Assembly (NCBI RefSeq): GCF_000687475.1
Contig: NC_057318.1
Span: 1,116,001-1,180,000 of the forward strand
Direction: 5' to 3'
DNA from: Ustilaginoidea virens
Lineage: Eukaryota > Ascomycota > Sordariomycetes > Hypocreales > Clavicipitaceae
DNA: 64,000 nucleotides
Shown: positions 22,691 to 33,276 of the stretch, piece by piece
Numbering within the stretch: position 1 is the first letter of the stretch
Layout of the letters: every line of letters begins with the position of its first letter
Notes under the pieces: generated by a model
What the model saw: only the letters and a program-made list of their open reading frames with translations
Told to the model about the DNA's origin: nothing
Databases searched by the model: none
Made by a program: the position numbers and the translations under genes

Positions 22691-23395
22691 ATGACCTCGA
22701 CGACGACCGACGACGACCAGGTCCCCTTGCACCACAGGAAAGCCTTTGGGTCGGGGCTGAAGCGCCAAAGGGTCGAGTTTGTACGCGCCTCCGCGTCCGA
22801 CGGTGGCGCCGCGCCCGTCTCCGCCGAGAGCGGCCCCGATTCCGGCGTGGGCGACCTGTACGCAAGCATCGTCCTGGGCGGCCGACCGGCGCCGCCCACG
22901 CGCGGGATTTCTCCCTCTCGACCCGAGCCGAGGGCCGGGGCCGCAGCCGCAGCCGCAGCCGCAGCCGCGTCCGAGACGTGCGCCGTCTGCAACGTGCGCG
23001 TCGCCACGTCCGCCGAGGAGCATGAGGCGTCCCTGGCGCACCAGGTGAACGTGCCGCATTCCCACCCGCCGTCGTCGTTGGACAGGTCCCGGATGGGCCT
23101 GCGCGCCCTCCAGGCCCAAGGCTGGGATCCAGACGCGCGACGCGGCCTGGGCCGCCGGGGAGAGGGAGTCCGGTATCCCCTGACGGCCAAGCCAAAGGAC
23201 GGTACCTCGGGCGTCGGAGCTGCGGCTCCCGAGAAGCGAAGGGCGACCGACGAGGCCGCCCCGCCTCGCAGGCTGTCAGGCAAGGAGCTGAAGGCAGCCG
23301 TCGCCCGGGACCAGGCGCGGGCGCAGCGCCTGCAGGAACACATCTACGGCAGAGTCGATGTTGACGCCTATCTCGGAAGAAAAATGGACGACTAG
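22691..23395 (+). CDS. G-patch domain protein with C2H2-like zinc knuckle (GPANK1-like)
   Basis: Single exon, 234 residues, ATG at 22691 (MTSTTTDDDQVPLHHRKAFGSG). A C2H2-like motif has its ligands at Cys97, Cys100, His111 and His117 (CAVC...EEHEASLAH). It is followed by a G-patch (about 131-180: SRMGLRALQAQGWDPDARRGLGRRGEGVRYPL) with the spaced glycines and large hydrophobics of the family. This order matches GPANK1-type proteins without ankyrin repeats. G-patch proteins usually activate DEAH-box RNA helicases in splicing or ribosome biogenesis, so a nuclear RNA role is likely but inferred. A poly-Ala run (residues 84-93) is coded by gccgca repeats. The C-terminus is helical and basic. Confidence 0.83.
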   Translation: MTSTTTDDDQVPLHHRKAFGSGLKRQRVEFVRASASDGGAAPVSAESGPDSGVGDLYASIVLGGRPAPPTRGISPSRPEPRAGAAAAAAAAAASETCAVCNVRVATSAEEHEASLAHQVNVPHSHPPSSLDRSRMGLRALQAQGWDPDARRGLGRRGEGVRYPLTAKPKDGTSGVGAAAPEKRRATDEAAPPRRLSGKELKAAVARDQARAQRLQEHIYGRVDVDAYLGRKMDD

Positions 23396-24691
23396 GCGAA
23401 GCATCTCTCCCAACACCGTGGCCTTTTTTTTTTTTTTTTTTAATTTATGTACACCGACTCTTGCCGGGCGGGTCTCTTTCGAACGAGAGCCGAGAGATTC
23501 AATCGGAGCATCTGCCCCCAAGGCAGGGTCGACCAGTCTCTGTGTCCAACCAACTGCAGCATGCAATCTCCGTGGCCAAGCGGAGCAGCCCCGGCAACCT
23601 GTCAGCGATGCTGGCAGGTTGCTGCTCGAATGGCTACGTCGTCGGAGACGCAGCCCAGCCCAGCCCAGCCCAGCCCTCGCTGGAAACTCTTGGCCGGGCA
23701 TGCGAGGCTCGCCATGTCCCGTCTCCGTGTTCACGCCCCCCTGTCATACTTTCCTTCTTGTAGAACCGGAGTGGCGGTAGCCAACTCATCGACACAGCCG
23801 AGCGGCATGGTGAGGCTGATGCAGCAATCCGGGGCCAGAACTGGACGAAAGCTTTCTGGCGCTATTTCAACCCCCGGCGTGCTGGCAGAAAAATTACGAG
23901 ACGCTGCTCGGAGAGGACGGTGGAAACCATCGGCTGAGGTTTCGATCCGTCACCGCGTCCACCTGGGCAGCTCGAGCCGCACGATTCTATCGGGGATATC
24001 TTACAACTGGCCGAGGGCGATGCCGCTACATCTACAAGGACGAAAGCCTGGCCGAGGGTTATGCCGCTACATCTACAAGGACGAAAGCCTGGCCGAGGGT
24101 TATGCCGCTAATCTACAAGGACGAAAGCATCTTGTCGATGACTGGCGAGATGCCACTCTCTTATCTTAGCTGGCCATTTGCTCATAGCGTGTTCCTGACA
24201 TATCCCCCTGCAGTGCTGCCGGTGAATGCAGCTGTGCGGATTCCCAAGATGCTGGTCCACTGTCCCTATTTGTCCCGGGAACTTTTGATCGAGGCCCGGG
24301 ATAAGCCAAAGGCGCTTACCAGCCATCGTACTGTAACACGAAAAGAAGGAAAAGAAGGAAAAGAAGGAAAAGGAGTACGGCGGGAAACAGGCGATGCAAC
24401 GTGTTTCCATATTGGAATCAAACGTTGTGAAATCGAGGAATGCAGCGAGAAACAAATGATGCAGCATCCATATGCCATGTTGAATCAAGGGCTGTGAAAA
24501 CTGTTTCCCAGCAGATATCATGTCCATTAATAAACAATACGGGGTGTCTATCGAAGCGTCGTCATCAGTTCGTTTCCGCCTCTTTATTCCAATTTGATCC
24601 ACAAACAAAAGAACAAGACCCAGAGACAACAACGGCCTACCCACCACTCTGCCAGTGGATATCCACCATCCACCACATGGTATGCAACGGG
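23396..24691. other. Spacer between convergent genes with a 41-bp tandem repeat
   Basis: Starts with a T-tract (about 23425-23442) after the G-patch gene, followed by a cagcc microsatellite at about 23652-23675. The 41-bp repeat is at 24010-24130 and a gaaaa/ggaaaag run at about 24341-24374. Open frames exist across the repeat but look incidental. Confidence 0.6.
24010..24130. repeat. Tandem repeat, 41-bp unit, three copies
   Basis: Unit begins ctggccgagggttatgccgc and ends with aggacgaaagc. The first copy has 'gcgatg' for 'ttatg', the second is standard, and the third lacks two bases (gctaatc for gctacatc). The near-identity suggests recent duplication. In no copy is a conserved protein apparent. 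Confidence 0.85.
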
Positions 24692-27562
24692 CTAACTTCT
24701 GCGCGTGCTGTCTAACCATACATTGTCGTCCCCAATGCCTAATGAGCTGTCGGCGTTGGGCAAGATGACGGTTGGCTCGTCTGGTGAAGATTGGCCATCA
24801 GCGGTAGACTCTTCTTCTGGCAAGGTGGGAGGATCTTTGTATACCCATGGTTGTTGCAAGCTTCACGGCTAACCGTCAGTACAGTGTCCTCAATGATTCA
24901 TGCCCACAGGACAAGGGCAATGATAAAAAAACATCAACCTACGGAGTAAACAAGCTAGGGTTGACAAATGTCAGTCCCCTTTCTTTAAACTCATCCAAAG
25001 TGCTCCCTCTTCTAAGCAGCTGCTGGTGAAAGTGTGGCACGTCTTCATCCGACGCCTGCTCCTCAACCGCCTCCTCGGAGTAGCCCTCGTCGTCTCCGTG
25101 CCCACCCTTTTTGATCGCCCGTAGCGCAATGTACTTGGTCAAAGGCTCGAAGCGCCTGTTGAAGTAAAAGCTGTACCAGATTGTGAATGGAAGAAGCGGT
25201 AGCACTGCAGCGGATTGTATAAAAGCCTTGGAGGAAGCAATTTGCCCAACCATGACGGTCTCGAAGACCAGGAGGCCAATGACGATACGGTAGCAGATTA
25301 TACGCCACGCACCACCAGTAGCATGCTGAGGTTGATCCATTGCGTAGAGTAGCATGTACTTGAACGTGAAATATCCCAGGCCGAAATAGATGATTCCGAA
25401 AAGCAGAATTTCATACCCTTTGAGCAGGACGCTGTATATGATACACAAGTTGAAGACTAGCAGGGCGGTGGGTAGGTAGAATCCGTATTGGAATGTCGGC
25501 GGCTTTTGTAGTTCAGCGTAATCCCTGGGTGTGACGGAGAACCATCGATATAGGGGGAACAGAATCACGCTCCCGACTTCGAGGATTCGGAACGGCATGA
25601 GGCCAATGCCTTGAAGCATGATGAAGGACATGTAGAAGACGGACAGCTGCTCCACATCTTGCGCGATTAGCTTTGGGATCAAGCTCGTGTCTTTGAGAAA
25701 GCGTCTCAGAACGCTCCAGAATTCGAAACCCGTCCTTGACACGGCAAATACGAAAAAGGTGTTGAAAAAGGTGAAGAAGAAGTTCTTGGAAATCAGGGAC
25801 AGTTCAACATCTCCCTGGGACACCATGCCTTGGTGATTCGACAACCAGTCGTAGAGGTAAGGGACTGACACGTTGAGGAGCGAGACTACCAAGGTGGGCG
25901 CGCTGTTTTGGAAGAACGACTTGATGAGGGGGTGGTCGCTTAGCCAGGCAGCGAACCTGGGCAAGAACTGATCGATTGTACATATGCTGAGCCAGGACGC
26001 TAGGAAGGCAGTCGGGAAGATCCAAAGCAAAGTCAGGACCGTAATAAAGAGAGTGATGGCCCAGGCTTTTAACCGGCGAATGCCTCGCGAAGCATATGTG
26101 TTCTTCCACACAAGGTCGGACGGCGATGGCGTTGCTTTAGTCAAAAACCGGCCAGGCCGAGGATCTATTCTGGCCTGAATAACCATCTGACAAGATGCGA
26201 CAGAGTCCATGGTGACGAGCGCCATATCTGTTGCTGGGTATTCCTTTTTCCTGGCCTCGACCACCTGCTCATCGATGCGGTGGAGCTTCTCCTCGTAGTA
26301 ATCAATCGCGTCGACCCTACGGCTGCACAGCAGCAAGGGGCCATATCTCAGGGTGAGTTGCGGCCTGTCCCCTCTGTAGATGTGCGACTGATCTGGCTCG
26401 CCGGAAAGTAGCCGAGCGTTTTCCGCAGCCTCCTCGTCACTGTTGGCGCCGCAGCCTTGGCCGTTGACAGCGTCTACATCTTCTGTCTGGGTGGCATCAC
26501 TGTGCTGCTTCATGTCGACGCGTCGGGACTTTATATACTGCGCCCAGGATGCCTCCAATTTCCGCAACAACTTGTTCCGCTCAGAAATAAGCCGGTCAAG
26601 GTATTCCCAATCACGGCACAATGTGACCGAGTCGACAAGACCAATATCGAGCTTCTCAATCAGGTCTTTGAGCTTTTGCTCGGATCTATGCTTCTTGGGG
26701 ATACCCGTAAGTCGAAAGGTTCGGTCCGTGATGGTGGACTGGGAGCCCAAGTACTTTTGGCGAAGATCGATGATCCGAAACGTCTCCCAGTTGATGGAGT
26801 AGAGCGTCAGGGCGACGAAGAAGTATGTAAAGAAGACGTATGCCCACAAGTATGGCATTTCACGACTTTTATCCTCGTCATCATCTTTCAATATAGCTAG
26901 GTCGGCTCCAAGCAGTGACGACGATTCGCCGAGTAGCTGCCAACCGGTTCGACGTGAATCGCGATCTGGTGGTGGTCTCAAGGGAAGCTCCAGCCCTTCG
27001 CCTCGAAACTTCATGTTTATTGGTCCTAGAACGACAATGGCAAAGAAAGCCATGATTGAGAAGAGACGAATAGCCATTTTGAAAAAGGCCAAGAACTAGC
27101 AAGGTGTCAGCGTCTCCATCTCCTCTCTTTCCCCTCCCAACCGGCATACCGGTCCAACGGAGCCTGGGGGGGAGTCGGAACTGACCACGAAGGCGTCGAG
27201 GCCAGAAGCAGCGAGGACCTGTTTCTCGCTGATTCTGTACAGCTGTGGTATCCATCCAAAGAAGGAATCCGTCAGGGTCGGCAGGTCGACATGCGGGTCG
27301 AGGCGGCGTTTATGCGCCGCGTAAAGTGCTGGCCATCTCGGTCGGAGTATCTAGCCAAAGCGAAGGAACATGAGCGCGGGTTTCTAGGGGAAGATTTGGC
27401 AGCACAAGAACAACAGCGACGACGACGACGACGACGTACACAAAAAGTGAGCAGGGCCGAGAGTCCCAGCATCAATGACAAGACAAACTGCACCTGCAGG
27501 TTCTTGTTGCTCGAAGGACTGATGATGTCCTCGTAGTTGCACGTCTCATCCTTGGGCTCCAT
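24692..27562 (-). CDS. Calcium-permeable stress-gated cation channel, Csc1/RSN1 (DUF221/OSCA-TMEM63) family
   Basis: The four exons are 27562-27440, 27350-27186, 27095-24943 and 24860-24692, giving 869 residues; all phases agree. The N-terminus has the RSN1_TM block (LQVQFVLSLMLGLSALLTFC, LRPRWPALYAA, FFGWIPQLYRISEKQVLAASGLDAFVF). A cytosolic PHM7_cyt-like domain follows (TFRLTGIPKKHRSE, DYYEEKLHRIDEQV, ALVTMDSVASCQMVIQ). The DUF221 channel core comes next (WAITLFITVLTLLWIFP, FFFTFFNTFFVFAVSRTGFEF, YYMSF-type helices, FPLYRWFSVTPRDYAELQKPPTFQYG). Family members are hyperosmolality- or mechanically gated cation channels of plasma or internal membranes. The last intron is best resolved with an AAG acceptor (24861-24863), giving the usual tail (PWVYKDPPTLPEE). 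A TAG acceptor 8 nt upstream gives a different, unlikely tail. Confidence 0.92.
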
Positions 27563-28473
27563 CCTGTCTCATGGCTGTCGGCGTCGTCGTGAAGCACCAG
27601 CGCAGTAGCGGATCACGGTGATACGTCATGCAGGCAAAGGAAAGGATGAGTAAAGGGGCGAGTCCGATCCAAGCTTCAAATTGCGGTTGGTCTTGAAGTT
27701 GGATCTGAAGTTGGTCATGACTGCTCAACCACCATCCAGTCGGTTGTCAGTTGCAGTTAAGAAAAGGCTCGTCTTTTGTCTTGGGCAGCCAGCCCTGCAC
27801 TGTGCAGTTAGCTACTCGGTTGCTTACCAGCTAATGTGAGCTCTTAGTTGACCCATGCCTGCTCCTTCTCTCCTCCTTCGCCCCAAACCCTGTCGACGTC
27901 CGTCGGGTGTGAGCCAGGCGTCGTGCACGGACCACTACCTAGGCATTGACGTGCAAGTGGGGCCACGTGCCCGCCGCTCCTGATTGGCCAGGCCCTATTG
28001 GCTAGTTCGTGACGTTCCGCCTTTGGAGTTGCGACGGATACTTCCCTGGTCCGTTCCGCGTGCCGCATTTGAAGACAACCCTTGGGGAAGCAATCATGCC
28101 TTGCTTTAGGCCACGCGAACCGTGCGACTCATCTCCAAAGGTACGATTGAGACGGTCTATGCAACGCTATTCTATTGAAGAGACACTTGCCAGGCTATGC
28201 ACAACGCAGGTCAATCCCCTGGCTTTGGCGTCACGACCGCCGCCCCATGTCCTCCCCACGCCTCACCCGCCAGCAGGGCCTCAAGAGGCAACTTGGCCCC
28301 CTCGAAAATACTAGACGCTGTGCGGAGCACTATCAAGGCGCCGCCGTGCCGGCACGGCTTTGATGAAATATTTTCGTGTGGTTCTCATCACAGAAGGCAT
28401 CGGCGACGTTATAGCGCAACTGGGCATCGAAAGAAACCACATCTCGAGGCACCGTTGCATATCGACATGTACC

Positions 28474-28506
<33 letters not shown>

Positions 28507-31452
28507 CAGGGGGAAACGATCGTGCAACGATCGCTTTATCCATAATCAATCCGGGGGTGCTTAGACGAGGCGATCATGGGCGCGCAGGTGCTTGTAGAAC
28601 CAACTCTTTAGAGTCCCTTCTGACCAAAGGCAAGAATGGTTTTGGGTCCCGGGATTTATCCTGCATCTCCGTCAAGGACAGAGGCTTACCAACTGTAGCC
28701 TCCTCGTGCAACTGAGATTCCGCCCTGAGGGATGCCGGTCGTGAAGTGCCGTCAATCTGTCGCCAGTTCTTGCCTTTTCTCCTCTTCTCCGCTACAGGTA
28801 ATAAATAGGTCTTGGTACCTGAGAATGTCTGGCTAAGCCGTATGACATTTCCTGGATATGGTGGGTGGTCATGTGCCCTCGCTTCAAGATAAAACAGTGT
28901 AATATGAGGCAAGCTGAACTACGACAAAGAACAATTATTTCTGCCATCATGTCTGTTAGTGGCTACTTAGAACCGTATACTCTGTATCGATCTGGAGAGG
29001 AAATGCCATGGCAGACATCTCGGCTTCATCACCATCACACCACCTTTGTCATGCAGGCCTAACTGGCTACCTATCCAGTGACTTGGCCAGATGCGCTGCG
29101 GGTCTAGATACCTCTACAGTACGACAAGCTCCAGGCGAGGTTAATATCGTCTTCAAGTGTAGCTCTACTGGACTCGAATACTCGTGAGATAATTTACAAG
29201 ACCCCGTCGATCTAGGGCGGGGGAGACACTACCAGCTCACCATTCAGTAGCAATCCAGCAGACAAAGCTGCTTGAGCTTTCTGCTTGTACAGTACCAGAA
29301 TGCATGGAGCCAAAGCTATGGACATGGACCAGCAGAACAAGACCGGCCATGCATAGTCGCAGAGTATTTGGTGTTTGATACGGAGTAGACTTGGCTTGGT
29401 TCGTCGAGATCTGAAACTCGAGCCTTATACGAGACAAAAAGTATGCATCGCACCGCTTTCCTCATTGGCGCTCTCTTCCAGGTCGAAGCAACAAGGAAAA
29501 ACTTGGAGTCTTGCGTTGGCACGTTGGCACTTTTAGTGCATTGACCAGCAAGGCTGATGGAGAGGCCAGCCGATAACTTGAGCTAGAAAAAGCCGCACAG
29601 CAATGTGCGCGTCTTTGATTCATTAGCTTGCGCATAGTTCGAACCATATTTCCCACGAGCAAGGTTGAACGAAACCTACTAGCGTTGATATGCATTGTAC
29701 ACTGGAGGGGAAGAAGTGAACGAATGGATTGGGGGCAAGGTGATGACGACGGCATTCATCCATTGTCTGCACAATGGCATACGCATACGGTTTGATGGAC
29801 GTTTGGCACATGATGATGGTAATCCAACCATGAAACAAACGTTGACGTCCTGTAGTTGCCGCGGCCCATCACGATAATTCCCGAGAATGAGTAGGGAAGG
29901 AGAGATTGCCCACTAAAGGTACCTAAATTAATATGACAGCAGCCGGCAAAAGGTAGCTGCATGTAAGAGCTAGGCGATGTAAACAGCAGGAGCAAACAGC
30001 AGGTGCAAGCGACAAGAGACGGCGCGGAGAGTAATTGATGCCACATTAGGAAGTACGTCGTGATTCAGCCCATCAAGTCTGGTGTACTCCGTACTTGGAA
30101 GGTATGTACCTTGTCGACAAGGTGACCGACCGACTTTGACTTTCCGAGCAATAGCAGTGGCCGCTCCACTGCCAAGTCGGTTAAGACGAACCCATGTTTC
30201 CCTCGCCTGTACGGACGTACGGATATGCGTCCCTAAGTTGTTTCTATTGACGTCTTGAACTCTTTCCGAGGTGCTGCATTTGCCCGAGAATTGGCGTTGA
30301 TGCCTGAGGTCCCTAACAAGGATACGGGGTGACATGACATGCTAAGTAACCCAACCCAAGAAAAATGCAGCCTTGCCCTACCAGGCGCCGGTACTTACGG
30401 AGCACTGCCTCCTTGCTGGGGACGCCAAGTACCTGAGGCTGGAAGGGGGGTTGCGGAGGGTTTCTTCCTCCTGCTGCGCACACGGTTCGGGGCACGCAGG
30501 TTGCTTACGGCAGGTACCTTATTGACCGTGCTGTTATGTTGCAATGACTACCCGTCTGCGACTAAGTGGCTACCAGGTACCTATAGTTAGGAGGTATGTA
30601 GAAACCCGTAGCAGGCGTCAACTTGGAAGTAGCACGGAGTACGGAGTATGGAGTGGCTCAACTACTCGCGAGATTGCGTGGCATGGCTGGCGTTTGGGCT
30701 GCCTTTTTTTTTTTGATGCATCCCCCCCTTCTCATCCATCCCCCCCAGCTCAGCTGAGCTGAGGCCCCAGTCCAACAGCGAGCCTGCGGCCCTCCATCCT
30801 CCCAGGCCTTCTTTCATCCTCCATCCTCCATCCTCCATCCTCCATCCTCCATTTCAACTTGCTCAGGCCCCCCTTTGGTGTCGTGGGTTTCCATTCCTTT
30901 CAGCATCATCAACCGGCAGCATTCGCTACTTCACCCGACCATCGCCGGCCCGTCCAGGATTGCTTTGGTGCAAACTGTCGAATCTCCGAAACTCCCACCT
31001 TGCTCCGACTCACCCTGCCGTACAAGGCACAGATCGCTAACGGGGGCAATTTGACTCCGTCTCACAAGTACCTGTATTCAGCACCGATTCTCTCATCTCT
31101 CGAGATCAGGTTCCCATCAGCTCCCCATCCTTGGCCCGGACTCATCATTCGTGTCCCACTCCGCCAAACGGCTGGACTGTATACCGCGACGGACTCGGCA
31201 CCATTTCTTTCCCTCGGACGACAACCGCCAGCAGTTCAGCACAGCGGTATTGGCGTTGGCTGGAGCGCGATATCAGCAACGGTTTATCAGCGGCTCGTGC
31301 TCCATTGTCTGCTATCCCGAAATTGGCCCACTCGTTCCTCGTAGAATTGCTATCCTGTGAGGCTTCTCTGTGTACGAAGCAGATGCAGGGCTCGACTCCG
31401 CTGGTGAAAAACAAGGACCTACACCGGAAGAACAACATTTATCAACGACAAG
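27563..31452. other. Gene-poor intergenic region, 3.9 kb, between divergent genes
   Basis: Flanked by the channel gene (-) and the CFEM-like gene (+). It contains an A-tract at 28472-28501 and TACTCCGTA/TACGGAGTA motifs at 29379, 30084 and 30640. A (ccatcct)n microsatellite lies at about 30805-30850. Many overlapping ORFs under 175 codons are present, but none has recognisable domains or coherent splicing. A lineage-specific gene or long non-coding transcript could be hidden here. Confidence 0.5.
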
Positions 31453-32342
31453 ATGGGTAAGCGACATATCCCCCAAGTGCAATGTTCGCTCCGAATGATC
31501 GAGTTCGCCCCCTTGGCTAATCTTGCCGAAACGTAGGCCTGTCCTACACGATTGTCCCGTTCGACGACCCAAACAAGTTCCCTAGCTGTGCCAAAGCCTG
31601 TCAGCCGCTATGGGATGCCAATGGCGGCTGTGTCCCTCCAGCGATCCCCACGGCCGATGTGAGCACTTACGATTCGTGCTTTTGCGCCAACGGAAAAGTT
31701 GCGCCGTTTATGAACGCTGCTACTGGAGTTTGCGACGCGGCCTGCCCCCCTCAAGGCTTGAGCTCCATTGCTCACTGGTATTCGACTTTCTGCGAATCCG
31801 TCAGATTTTCGGGCAACACTCCACAGACGTCCAATACCGGGACCCAGACCGCTGGCGCAACAAATACGCCAGGTTCTGGCGGCACCAGCAGCGGCAGCAG
31901 CGGCAGCAGCTCCAGCAGTACCGGCGGAGGTGACTGGTAAGTCGCTCTCTATAGCGTTCCCTCAGAGTTGGACCCTTTTCCCTCCTCAAACAAGAAGAAA
32001 AAGGAGGAGCGAAATCTGACCTGCTGCCCTGAATCTAGGCTTTCCAATCATTGGCAATGGGTCATAATGCTGGTGGTGCTTGTCGTTGGCATCACGGGCA
32101 TCTGGATCGGCGCATGCGTCTGGCGGCGTCGATATCTGCGCAAGAAGGACCGGCAGCTATCGCTCGGGCAGAAGCATTCGGGATCCGCCAATATCCCAGC
32201 TTGGGGTCCTGCCGTTACCGGCTCCGACTTCGCCTCGCCGCCAAACGCTCCTCAAGGTCGTGACGCCGCAAGGGAAGGCTTGAGCGAAAAGTCGCGGAAA
32301 GACAAGCACAAGAAGAAGTGGACAGTTACTGAGCGCACGTGA
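31453..32342 (+). CDS. CFEM-like cysteine-rich single-pass membrane protein
   Basis: The exons are 31453-31456 (only ATGG), 31537-31936 and 32039-32342, giving 235 residues. The N-terminal domain has eight cysteines in a CFEM-like order: C-x3-C, C, C-x-C, C-x3-C, C (PSCAKAC, GGC, DSCFC, VCDAAC, FC), with an Asp just before the CxC pair. A Ser/Gly/Thr-rich linker leads to a transmembrane helix (WVIMLVVLVVGITGIWIGACVW). A cytosolic basic tail follows (RRRYLRKKDRQ, SEKSRKDKHKKK). CFEM domains bind haem or act in adhesion and signalling at the fungal surface. Oddity: the predicted N-terminus (MGLSYTIVPFDDPNK) has no obvious signal peptide. The protein would therefore be inserted through its internal helix, or an upstream start or exon has been missed. 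Start choice rests on gtaagc/acgtag splicing and frame. Confidence 0.75.
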
Positions 32343-33276
32343 AACGGGCCATGTCATCCCCCTTGAAATACAAAGGGCTCGTCGATTACTGCACGCCCCT
32401 CGAATCCCGGATCCTGCTTCGTCAACCTTCCACGCTGGCATTTCCTTGCCGCCAACGACAGGCGCAACACTTCTCGCACCTGCGACACCTGCCTGTCACA
32501 ATCTACCTGGCATCTATAGCCAATCTGTTTTTTTTTCTTTTCTTTTCTTTGTGCGCTCGACGCATTACGCATATACCAGACGGGGAGCTTTGATCTTTTT
32601 TTCCATTGTCCTTTCCAAATCGCCCGATATATGGCTGACTCTAAGCCGAACCCAAAGAGTTGTCCTCATCTTGGTTTGTCTCGGCTCCAAGTTTTTAATC
32701 TTCTTCTCCTTGATGATGTGCAGCAGACGCAGACAGCAGCTCCCGACGGGACAAAGAAGAACACAATCCGTAACGTCACAATGCTTTTGACCTGGCGTTG
32801 CCCGGCCTGTTTTTAAAACATTTCGGTTAGCCCCCTTGTCTCCCCTCCTGTTCCTGGTTTTTATCTTTATCACTTCACTATTATTACCATTCTTGTTTTT
32901 GCTTTGGGCCTAGCTAGAAGACACAGGGCGTTTTCACCGGAGGATCCTCGGATTTCCACATCATGGCTATAGAGTTGTCGATACTAGGTCCCGATTCTGG
33001 ACGGTCAGTCTCTTGGCCGGGAGGAGGGTCTTGAGGGATAACACGGGGTTTACGTGTCAACGGCGAATAGCCCAAACCTACTGATCCTACGTACATATTT
33101 TCCCTACAAGTCTGCAACACACTGTCCGACTGCGGTTCAGAAATGTTGGGTGATTGATGTAGGAAACTTGCTCATTCGTCTGCTCATGCAATGCTCCCTC
33201 TATAAAAGTGGCGCACCAAGGACCGGGATTATATATATGAAAAAAGCGTGCTTCCAAATGGAGGGTCCTGTTTGCA
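32343..33276. other. Spacer between convergent genes
   Basis: 3' flanks of the CFEM-like gene (+) and glycogen debranching enzyme (-). T- and C-rich, with no supported ORF. Confidence 0.55.

Noticed and set aside
22227..23195. 322-codon minus-strand ORF over the G-patch gene
   Set aside because: Arg/Pro-rich antisense of a GC-rich exon.
23447..24169. 240-codon plus-strand ORF across the 41-bp repeat
   Set aside because: No ATG-context, domain or splice evidence; openness is explained by the repeat unit lacking stops in this frame.
28473..28501. A29 tract considered as a retrotransposed poly(A) tail
   Set aside because: No LINE/SINE-like body or target-site duplication is visible upstream, and several other homopolymers of all four bases occur in the window.
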